Assembly: GCA_030144725.1 (NCBI GenBank)
Contig: JASKMD010000006.1
Span: forward strand, 4,663,555-4,727,554
DNA: 64,000 bases
Origin: Haematococcus lacustris
Lineage: Eukaryota > Chlorophyta > Chlorophyceae > Chlamydomonadales > Haematococcaceae
Reading direction: 5' to 3'
Under the pieces are notes generated by a model. It worked only from the letters and a program-made list of their open reading frames with translations. It did no database searches and was not told the origin of the DNA. A program made the position numbers and the translations under genes. Position 1 is the stretch's first letter; the number at the start of each line of letters is the position of its first letter. Shown piece after piece: positions 1 through 9,500 of the stretch.

Positions 1-2155
1 AGATATGGTTTGTGTGCAATGCTCTCACTGCAAGCCCCATGTCCCGGGCTTGTTGTGCTAGTTGTTGCAAGTGGTCCGTCAGGTTCTTACAATGCCTAAT
101 GACTGCTTGATGGTCTATCAGCTTGACTCCCATGGCCATGTTGAAGGCATGTACGAGGCAGCAGTGATCATGCTGGCACTCCATGTATGGGGGAAGGAGG
201 GGTTGGGGTGGGTTTGGCAATGTGTACCTGGGTATGTTGTCTTCCTTATGACTTATGATGTGGCATATACCTTCTCGTCTTAGGGCTATGGTTCGTGTTG
301 GTGTAGCTGCTGGGTCTGGTTCAATGACGAATATCTCGTGGAAGGTTGTTTTGTAGAGAGGCGACAGCTCGTGAATTGGTATAGCTGCTTTTCTGGGGCT
401 GTCGGAGTCTAGGAGCTTCCAATGGCCGCCAAGTTTTCTAATGGCCATGCTGTGACCGTCCGTTTTACATAAGAAGTTAAGGTTGGCGTACATTATCGCC
501 AATGCGTCAAACTTGTCGTCGCTCCAGTCCTCTGCGGTGTGAAGTTGGGCGACGCTTGTAAGAGTGAGGCCGAAGTGTGTCTGAAGATAGAGGTGGATGA
601 CCTCGTCGCTAAGTGCACCTCCGTCGCCACGTGCAATCGTCCACGCCTTCCTGTCGCCTTCGTCGTAAAGTCTGTCTCGCCAGGCTTTCCAAAAAGTGTG
701 AAGGTCATCAGGTTTCACCCAATGCTTGCCAGCTGCATTGTTAAGGGAGTGGGCTTGACAGTTGCGACCTATTTGTACTTCGAAATAAAGGGGGTTAGGG
801 TTGGCTCCTGAGTGATGCTCCTCACAGTGGGCTGGGCCGGGGTTAGCTTCAACGTCCCCAGCGGCTAGCAAGAGCCAAGCCACGTAGACAGCCCGGGCGG
901 CAGAGAAGGGGTTCATGGTGCATGGGGTATTATCTGTTTCTTTGCTATTCACTGCAACCTGGTAGGTGCAATAGACATGCAGGGTGCTGTTAAACTGGCT
1001 GACTGTGTAAGGGTGGCTGCTATTGGCTCCGTGCGTGGAGAGGTGAAACTTGTTGGCCAGCTTGCAGATTACACAAGAGGATGCATGGGTGCCGTCTATC
1101 CCTGTCATGAGGTTGTAGCAGGTGGCTCTAACCGTCGCTCTAATACGGGCGATTAGTTTCTTGTGTTTTTTAAAGCAACGTTTGGAATCCTTGATTGAGG
1201 GCTGCAAGGGGTGGCTTATGCGTTGGTAGAGTGTGTTCAGCGGGTGCGTGCATATAACAAAGAGCATGAGCATGTTCATTAGCCTGTTATGTTGTTTAAT
1301 GGTTGTCCCAATGTGTGTGGGTTGTGGTTGTTGGTGAACAGAGGGTTGTGGTTCTTGGTGATGTGGGTTGTGGTTGTGGTGATGTGGGTTGTGGTTGTTG
1401 GTGATGTGGGTTGTGGTTGTTGGTGAACAAAGGGTATTGGGTATGACAGTCAGAGCTGGCAGGTGGTGGTAAGGCTTTGCAGCATTGCCCTCCATGTCAG
1501 CCTCCATATCAGCATCAAAAGCTTGCATCTTAGTTACAGCTAGCTGGTCGTACCAGGCTGCAACAGTCAGGGCTGGCAGGTGGTAGTAAAGCTGGGCTAC
1601 ATGTCTCTTTCCAGACTGCATGTCAACATGAATGGCTTGCATCCCTGTGTCAAACAGCTGGTTGTGCCTGACTGGCAGGTCATTGTGGATAGCAGTTGTG
1701 TTTGTAGCAGCCGGGGCTGGTAGCTCAAGGTGCTTAAGGTCCTCAAAGTGGGCGTCCTGGGCCACACAGGCGCCCATGCTGGATGCCGTATTGTTGTTGG
1801 CTTTCTTGAGGGTGTATTTTGGCAGCGGTGTGCCTGCAGGTGGTGTGAAAATGTCCGCGAGGGATAGGTTGGTGCCCGCAAGGGCTTGAAGATTAGCGTT
1901 GTATTGGGCCAGTGGCCTGGTCGTGACCCTGATTGCGTAGCTACCGTGAGGTTTCCCTCGCACGGTGCCTGGGCGGTCTGACAAGCGGCGGCAAGGGTGG
2001 CTGTTGCCACCGATGCTCGCACCGCCCCAGCACCGCCCAGCGCAAATCAGTAGGAATAGCAGAACTAGAGCTAGCTTGCGCCTGCCATCTAGCTCCATCG
2101 CTCTGGCTCCAACGACGGCAGTCAACGAGGTCAACTTAGGTGATTCGAAGCTCAT
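1..2155 (-). CDS. Partial polyprotein ORF with 2A-like motif and two Josephin-like cysteine-protease domains
   Basis: I translated this strand codon by codon. The frame is open from ATG 2155-2153 (an in-frame TAG lies three codons upstream) to position 1, at least 718 codons, and continues beyond the window. A second ATG at 2098 begins a stretch (MELDGRRKLALVLLFLL) resembling a signal peptide. Residues about 170-255 contain two diverged repeats ending in HLPALTV, then a His/Asn/Pro-rich linker. GDVEANPGP at residues 433-441 fits the 2A consensus DxExNPGP. Directly after it, Q461-x4-C466-x2-H469-x2-N472 and H568 with D583 fifteen residues later reproduce the Josephin spacing of Gln, Cys and His plus a third acid. 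A second Q661-x4-C666-x2-H669-x2-N672 box opens another such domain near the edge. No polymerase is visible, so assignment to a retroelement, DNA transposon or endogenous virus is inference. Confidence 0.72.
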   Translation of the reverse strand, partial: MSFESPKLTSLTAVVGARAMELDGRRKLALVLLFLLICAGRCWGGASIGGNSHPCRRLSDRPGTVRGKPHGSYAIRVTTRPLAQYNANLQALAGTNLSLADIFTPPAGTPLPKYTLKKANNNTASSMGACVAQDAHFEDLKHLELPAPAATNTTAIHNDLPVRHNQLFDTGMQAIHVDMQSGKRHVAQLYYHLPALTVAAWYDQLAVTKMQAFDADMEADMEGNAAKPYHHLPALTVIPNTLCSPTTTTHITNNHNPHHHNHNPHHQEPQPSVHQQPQPTHIGTTIKQHNRLMNMLMLFVICTHPLNTLYQRISHPLQPSIKDSKRCFKKHKKLIARIRATVRATCYNLMTGIDGTHASSCVICKLANKFHLSTHGANSSHPYTVSQFNSTLHVYCTYQVAVNSKETDNTPCTMNPFSAARAVYVAWLLLAAGDVEANPGPAHCEEHHSGANPNPLYFEVQIGRNCQAHSLNNAAGKHWVKPDDLHTFWKAWRDRLYDEGDRKAWTIARGDGGALSDEVIHLYLQTHFGLTLTSVAQLHTAEDWSDDKFDALAIMYANLNFLCKTDGHSMAIRKLGGHWKLLDSDSPRKAAIPIHELSPLYKTTFHEIFVIEPDPAATPTRTIALRREGICHIISHKEDNIPRYTLPNPPQPLLPPYMECQHDHCCLVHAFNMAMGVKLIDHQAVIRHCKNLTDHLQQLAQQARDMGLAVRALHTNHI
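833..859 (-). other. 2A-like ribosome-skipping motif GDVEANPGP
   Basis: The nine codons encode GDVEANPGP, preceded by a hydrophobic helix-like run (VYVAWLLLAA), as is usual before 2A motifs. In the 2A family the nascent chain separates between the final Gly and Pro. That would release residues 1-440 and start a second protein at P441. The placement exactly between the signal-bearing N-terminal part and the first protease domain supports a real separator rather than chance. Confidence 0.7.
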
Positions 2156-2802
2156 TCCAAAGCTCTAAGCTTGCTCTATCACGTCCTATCAACAGGAGAG
2201 GGAGAGCTAGCTAGGGGGCTCCGGAAATCGACGACAAAAATTCAAACCAAAAGTTATTAGCTCTACGTACCTACGTATATACACCGCTACGGTTCTGGCC
2301 AACCCTATGCATGTCCCCTTCGAAGAAGCAATGAAGTAGCCCCGGTGCACATCTTGTTGTGAAAGCTTGCCACAAGCAAGGGGAGGAGCATGTGTATGTT
2401 GACTCCCTCCACAAATGTGCATGCATGCTTAAGCAAAGTTGCTGGGACTCCCTCGGGCGCCCCCAACTAACAGAAAACTTACCCCTGGTAGTAGGACGGC
2501 TGTAACTTTGCACTCACTACGCCAAATGTTATGCTAGTTGATTCACAATGTAGCCAACCCAGCCAGCTACCTGTCACTCACTTTATATAATGATACACTG
2601 GGTAGGCCGTGCAAATTTAAGCCGTTGCGGAGCATGCAGTCATCGCTGCGACCGCCCGCGTCGCTTAGGCTGCTCTACACGAGCACGCGCATCAGCAGCA
2701 GCAGTCGGATCGGAAAGCGGTTGCGGCAATGTGGCAATGAGCCCACCTCCCCCCCATACCTAGAGGGCAATGCCACAGCTCGACCATTTGGACTTACAAC
2801 AT
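2156..2802. other. Non-coding stretch upstream of the 2A ORF
   Basis: This flanks the start of the minus-strand polyprotein ORF and may hold its promoter or the 5' end of the mobile unit. I see no convincing protein, RNA gene or terminal repeat here. Confidence 0.35.
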
Positions 2803-3050
2803 GCTAACTACTAGGTTAAGCTCCTGTAAGACAGTGTTACAAACGCTCATACTCAGCTAAGCCAAAAGCTCACTTTGGCCGGTGACCCCCAACTCCCTTA
2901 GCCGATCTCAGGGTCAGGGCCATGCAGTCAGTGACACAACTCCACACCACGACCGAATCTGGACTCGTCTCCTCTGAGAGTTATACTCCCCTACATGCCA
3001 TCCACCTGCGTGCAAAGTTTCATAGCTCAACAGCCACCCCACAGCCCCGC
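2803..3050 (+). repeat. Dispersed repeat family, copy 1
   Basis: It begins near CTACTAGGTT and shares ordered blocks with 31197-31440 and, in shorter form, with 29925-30030. The shared blocks are a TACTC-containing segment, AGCTCACTTTGG or AAGTCACTTTGG, CAACTCCCTTAGCC, TCAGGGTC, GAGAGTTATAC-like and AAGTTTCA. The similarity is diverged but colinear over about 240 bp. No coding potential or terminal repeats are visible. Confidence 0.6.
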
Positions 3051-5359
3051 GGCCCTGATTCTGCTTGGAGAACATGATGTCATTTTGAAGATGTCAAACT
3101 GATAGAGGCCTGGGTCGTTTGATGTGCGGTTTGTTTCAATAGATGCGCCAATGGGTCAAGAACAAACATTTCATGTCGCTTTTCCTCTAGGTGCAACGGG
3201 TGCAGCACAGTGGAGGACACAGTGGAGGAGGGGGGGGGTAACCCGGTTATACCTTAGTGTGCGCCGACCTATATGATGTATTCGGCGAGAAGCGAACATG
3301 AGTATAGGCTTCCATCACCCCGTCTAGGTGCCCTGCACGCCCGGCAGACATCGCGTTGGGTGTTGGCCGGACATTCCATTTGTGCACAACCAGCTCACTA
3401 CGCTAGGTAGATGGGGTCTTAGCGAGGTGGCTCACCGTGCCAAGGAGACCCGCCTCGCCGATGTGACTTGTTCGCGGGCACATGTGGCAGTACGCGAGCA
3501 AAGACTCCAATGGCTAGCGCTGATGGTCAGATGACGCGGACTATACCGCCAATGCCAATGTGATAAACGCTATCGAAAACAGTGCAGTATTGGGAGAGTA
3601 ATTGCATGCATATCACCAACCCCATGTTGGGGGCGCCTGAGACTCCCAGCTCCCAATGGGAGCCCATCCAGGCCTGGTGCTTGTTCAATACAGGAGATGT
3701 TGTCGAGGTGGGGCGGCAGATGGATGTGCTGTGGCAGGGGCAGAGGCGGGGGCAACGTGTAGTCTGCCCTCCCCAAGAGCGACAGCTTCCAGACGAGCAG
3801 GCACAGCCTGCCTAGTCCAAGCTAGCTCAGGCGCTATGTCAGGTGCTCCAGGTGCCTGCAAGTTTTGGGTCAATTATGCCTACAGATGCTGAGTGCTAGG
3901 ATATCTTTTGGGTATGCCCAGGGTTTTGCTTAAGCATGTCTAAGAGCATGGCAGCTCTGGCGAGGAGGGGCGGGGGACACCAACAGGAAGGTGTGGCACA
4001 AACACGTGGCAGTGCATGGACATCCATGCCGAAAGCTGGGGCTATGTTTAAGATGAGAGGCAGGGAGCACAAGGTCTTGGTAACTCCAGAGTATAACTAT
4101 TTGTTTTCCTCACAAAAAAGAGAAAACAATGAAAAGGAAAGGTATTCATAGGGGTCAGGACTGCAACCTCGTTTGCACTCTGGACTGAACATTGCAAGTG
4201 CAAACAAGCTACCGGCACCTACCAAAAATAGGGCGAGGAGCAGTGACGATTACAAATGCATGTAGGGAGATTTGCTTTGTCTCACCACCACTAGCCACCC
4301 ACTGGGACCGCGTCGCAATGACATTGACAAAGCCCGACAACACGACACCATTGGCAAGTACAACAGCGCATCATAGTGGCAAAGCACGCCTAATCAAGGT
4401 TTGGGGAAAAAGAATGTGCGACACAGCCGGGTCACAGCGAGCGATACGCAGTGAGCAGCCACAGCAGCCCTTTGCACTGCAGCTCGTCAGCTCATCACTG
4501 GCTGGAGCTACGGCTTGCATCATCTCCTAGCAGGCATATGAAGCAACAACTCACCAGGCTTGTGCCCCCTGCTGTGCCCCTTCAGCCATTCGCAAGCCAA
4601 TACAAGCATAAATCATTGCCATTCCAAACCCCACCCCGGTTCCTCGGAGTGCTGCTCTCACTCTGTTCACACCCACTGCATGCATGGGCTCACCCATGGG
4701 CTGTACTTGCACCTTACCACACACAACTCGCACCCCCTAGTCTCACAGGTTGCTGCTCCTCCTACACACCCACACACCCTGGGTGCTGGCGTCAGCACTT
4801 GGTGCTGGAGCCGCTACACCTCAGCCCCCTCCACCCCACTGGCGCCAGGGTCCTCCACCCGCACCCCACCTCTCCTCCCAGCACCTCAGCCCACCTCCAC
4901 CCTTCACACTGCTGGTGCCTGAGGCACCTCAGCTCACCTCCAATAGCTCAGCACCTCAGCATCTCAGCTCAGCACCTCACCACCTTAGCTGCCCTACGCC
5001 CTCTTGCCCGCTGATGCCTGGGGCACTTGTCTCCCATCAAGATCTAGCCCAGCCCGGCACAGCTCAGCCCAGCTTGACCTTGGCCACTGCTGCCTTGACT
5101 GGCCCGTGTGCTTCGTCCCAATAGTGACGACCGACCTGTAGGACCGACCAGCAGGGTGGGCAGGGCACGACAGGGCCCGACCGGCTTTAGCAGGGACCCT
5201 CCTCCCAAGCAGGCTATGACGAAGAGCTGGGTGGCAAGGCATTCCTGGAAGGGCCACCAGCCTGCTGACCTGCTGTCGTTCCCCTCCTCGCATGCAACCC
5301 AGACTGTCTTGCCAGCCCTTCCCTCCCCCTTGGCTTACATAAGCTGCCCCACCTGCCCT
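3051..5359. other. Gene-poor spacer
   Basis: Short ORFs only. A fragment at 3328-3534 ends in REQRLQWLALMVR, faintly like the C-terminal 'RLrWlGH' segment of some non-LTR reverse transcriptases, but this is too little to call. The 4500-5050 part is Pro/Ser/His-rich in every plus frame and looks like low-complexity DNA. Confidence 0.4.
5335..5339 (-). terminator. Possible TGTAA polyadenylation signal
   Basis: TTACA on the plus strand reads TGTAA on the coding strand, the usual polyadenylation signal of volvocalean algae. It lies only about 20 nt after the last visible stop of the desaturase, which is very close, so either the 3' UTR is tiny or a further exon is missed. Confidence 0.25.
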
Positions 5360-6442
5360 TCACCCCGTTGGCCCACCCAGGCTGCAAGCTCTGCCTCTCA
5401 CCTCATCCAGGTTTCCCAGCATCTTGGACCAGGCGCCGGCATATGAGACGCACTGGTAGTCTAGGCCCCAGCGCTTGGCCAGCCCCTGCAGCTCGCGGCT
5501 CACGACTGGGTTCCTGAACTGAGGCATGGTCGGGAACATGTGGTGGATGACCTGCAGCCGGGCAGCGGGCAGCAGGCGGCACAAACAGGTCAGTTGGCTG
5601 CTGGCAGCTCGCAGGGCTTAGGAGGCATGCAAGCCTGGTTGGACCCATGTGAAATGAGAGGAGGGCGGCAGGCAGGAGGCTGGGGTGGTGCACAGCACTG
5701 GCAGGGGGAGGGTACAGAGTGCGCTAGGGTAGGGTGGTGTGGTGGCAGCTCAGGCGCTGCAGGATGAGGCCAGGGGGCGGTGAAGCGGCAAAGCCTGCCA
5801 CCACCACCCTCGTGGCCCTGGCCCCCTCCTCTCATCCAACCTCCTGCCCCTGGCCCCCTGGCGCCCCCTGCCCTATGCCCCTAGCTCCTCATCAGCTAGC
5901 CAGGGAGGGTCCAGGTGAGCGCAGCCAGAGCCCCTCCAGGCAGCAGCCTCTCAGGTTCAGCTGCAGGTGGGGAGGCAGCCCAGCCACCCTGCTGCTGCCG
6001 GCCCAGGCGCAGGGGAGATGGTTGGGTGGTTGGTCGAGGCACCTGGTAGTTGAGGTAGCCCATGGCCCAGTCCACCAGGGCGTTGCCTGGGCTGATGTCA
6101 ACGGTGTGCTCCATAGCAAACCGCACCCTGCAGCAGCAGCAGGAGCAGCAGCAGTAGGGGCAGCAGCAGGAGCAGCAGGAGAAGCAGTAGGAGCAGCTGC
6201 AGCCATTCTTGCCGTCAGGAACCCCTGCTGCCACGAATACCATAAAATCAAGAAGGGATGAGATTGATATCGGCAATGCGTGATGGCGACAGGTCCAGTG
6301 TGATGGCGAAGTGCTGTGGCGAAGGTGGTGGTGTGTGGGCAGCCGAGGAGCACAATGACATGGAGCTAAGCCACAGCAGACAAGGAGGATGCCAGCAGAC
6401 AGGGCCAAGGTGGAAGCCCACTGCTGCACACTGACACGCCTA

Positions 6443-6522
<80 letters not shown>

Positions 6523-9500
6523 TGACTGGCTGGCTGGGAGGAGGTGCAGGGGTGCAGCTGGCGATCCCTGGGTGTACTGACCATGACTTGTGGTCAGTGT
6601 CCTCCACCACGGGGGTGAAGGAGTGAGACAGCGAGAAGTGGCCGAACAGGTACATGCCTGCAACCAGACGCGCAGCTTGGCTGGTCTGGTGGCACTGGTT
6701 GGCATGGGCTGGGGGTGCCGGGCTGTGGTGAAGCACAGGTACGACTGCCAGCCTGCTGCTACAACTCCCAGGATGTGTCAGGGGTGGGACTGGGTGCAGA
6801 GTCCAGGGTCAGGGCAAGGGTAGAGTCAGACTCACAGTCAGGGTGCAAGGTCAGGGTGCTGCAGGGCTGAAGTGATCCCTTTGCAACATGAGAAATTTGC
6901 AGTTTGTTCCATCACCACAATGGTCAGGATGCCGGACATCTGAGGGTGTGGGTCACTCACCAGTCAGCCAGTATGTGAGGAGGAACAGGCCGTAGCCTGC
7001 AGCCAGCAGGCCACACAGCACACAGCCAGGGGGCAGCTCAGGACACTGCTGGCATGGCGGCGCGGCAGAAACACCCAGGATGCATGGTCCAACCCCTGGC
7101 CCTGCCCCTGCCCCTGGCCCTGGCCCTGGCCCTGGCCCTGGCCCTGGCCCTGCCCCTGGCCCTGCCCCTGGCCCTGCCCCTGCCCCTGGCCCTGGCCCTG
7201 GCCCTGGCCCTGGCCCTGGCCCTGGCCCTGGCCCTGGCCCTGGCCCTGGCCCTGGCCCTGCCCTGGCCCTGGCCCTGGCCCTGGCCCTGGCCCTGGCCCT
7301 GGCCCTGCCCCTGGCCCTGGCCCTGGCCCTGCCCCTCCTCCCCTTGAAGACCCATTGCCTGTCTGTGCTGCAGCCGGCCTGCACACCTCCCCCTGCCCAG
7401 GTCCCTGACCTTGCAGCCACGTGGTCCCCCCAAACACCACGAACAGAGCGGGCTTCACCACATGCGACAGCAGCATGAAGGCCAGGCTCTTCCAGTCGTG
7501 CTGCAGGGCGGCCCTCAAGTGCAGGCTGTACACCCAGTACATCCACCTGGGCCACCAGGCACAAGGGGCAACGGCTGCGGCTGGTAGGCTGGGCACCAAG
7601 CGGGTGTACGCCACCAGGTACAAGGAGCGGGATGAGTGAGCTCGGGTGCAAGGGGCAATGGCCATGAGGGGAGCCAGGGGCGGGAGGGGGTGGGAGGGGG
7701 TGGGTGCTCAGGGAGGGCAAAGGGGCAGCGGGCAGGTGTAACCGGGCTTAGCAGGAGTGGGGGCTGTGGAGGCAGGACCTGACAGGGCTGTGGCTGCTGC
7801 TGGAGGCAGTGAGGAGGTGGAAATGGAGGGCTGTGGGTCAAGGGCTGCAGTCGTGAGGGGCCGTGTGAGTCAGGAGGTGGTGTGGGGCGTCACTCACAAC
7901 ACAGCACCGCACACCACTGGGATGAAGGTCCAGGCCTGCAGGGGCCAAGGCAGGGGCACAGGCTGCTGAGAGCTGTCCAGGCCCTGGGCCCTGAGGCCCT
8001 CCCCTCAGGTCCCCTGCCTGTCCCCTGCCCTCATCTGCCACAGCACTACTGGCGCTTAGGTGGGGGTCTTCAGGCTGTGACAGGTCGACACCTACAGCCA
8101 CCCACCAGCTTTCCATAGACAACCCCACACCCGTCCCACCCCCCCCACACACACCTATCCTGGCTTGACATGAGTGCGGTTACTGTGCTGTCAGCTGTCA
8201 GCTGCTGGCCGCCCTGCTGCCCCTGCTGCCGCCCCCTGCTGCTGCCCCTGCTGCCGCCCCCTGCTGCTGCCCCTACTGCCGCCCCCTGCTGCTGCCCCTG
8301 CTGCTGCCCCCCCTATTGCCCCCCCTGCTGCCTGGCACTGACCTGCAGGCGCAGCCACAGGCGCGACACCGGGATGCCCAGGCTCATGCGGGTCTTCTCC
8401 AAGCAGCCCTGGAAGAAGCCCACCAGGGGCAGCGTGTCCAGGTCCATCTGCACACCGCCACCACCCCCCGCACTATAGGAACACACTACTCAGCAGGGGC
8501 ACAGCTCACAGCTCACTCTGGCAGGCGTGAGGGGAGCATGCTGTGCACCACAACTGTAACGCCTTGCCAGCAGCCTGTGGCCAGCCGGGCTGTAGCTGCT
8601 GCTGCCTGCTGCTGCTGCCTGCAACGGAAAGGGGCCGCAGCCATGGCTGTCACCCGCCCTCTCATCCTGGCTGGACAAGGCGTGGGCTGCCCTGCTCTCC
8701 CTGCTGCCCCAGGTGTGCCCCACTGCAGGCTGGCAGCACGGATGAGTCACCCACGTCATGATTGATCTTCTGGGGAGTGGCATGATGGCGATTGTGCATG
8801 CGGTTCCTGCACCATGACGCACACTTCACTGTGTGATGTGAGAAGGAGGTGAGCAGGAGGTGATGATGGGGAATCGGTTGGCCGACTGGCATGAGGGGGG
8901 AAGAGGGGCTGAATGTGTTGCCTTATGAGGCCCTGACGCCCCTCAGCCTCCATCACCATGTCACACAAAGCCTTCAGCAGCAGCCTGCACTGACAGGCAT
9001 GCAGAGTTGACATACAAGCTGACGATGGCCCAAACCCCACACCTACCCTTTACTGCCCTCGCCGCTAAACCTTTGCCCCCATGCCCACACCCTGGCCACT
9101 GTTCCCTCACCATTGCCAGCCGCACGTCGACAGGCCCAGCCCAATGGCCACCGCCTGGATGACCTTGTCCACCTGCGGCAAGAGGCAGAAGGCGAGGACG
9201 CACTGCTGCACCATGTCTCACGGCACGTGCCTGCATGGCCTTACATGGTCAGCTATTGCTTACCACCACAGAGGAGGACGCTGAGCCCACCACTGGCCCC
9301 ACACGGCCCTAACCCTGACCCCGACCTAGCTGCTGTAAGGGCCACCCTGGAGCACGACTGGACCACCCTTCGAGGTGCCCTTTGTGTATGTTCCCTTTGG
9401 AGGTGCCCTTTGGAGGTGAGAGAGTGAGTGACACATGGGTGGGTAAGTAGGTATGAGCAGATATGAGAAGGTATAAGCCTAGTTGCGAAATGCCTCCGAG

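Noticed and set aside
3328..3534. Reverse-transcriptase C-terminal remnant
   Set aside because: Only REQRLQWLALMVR is suggestive; no catalytic RT motif is nearby in any frame.
3656..3892. 78-codon Ala/Gly/Cys-rich ORF
   Set aside because: Composition only; overlapping ORFs of equal length exist on both strands.
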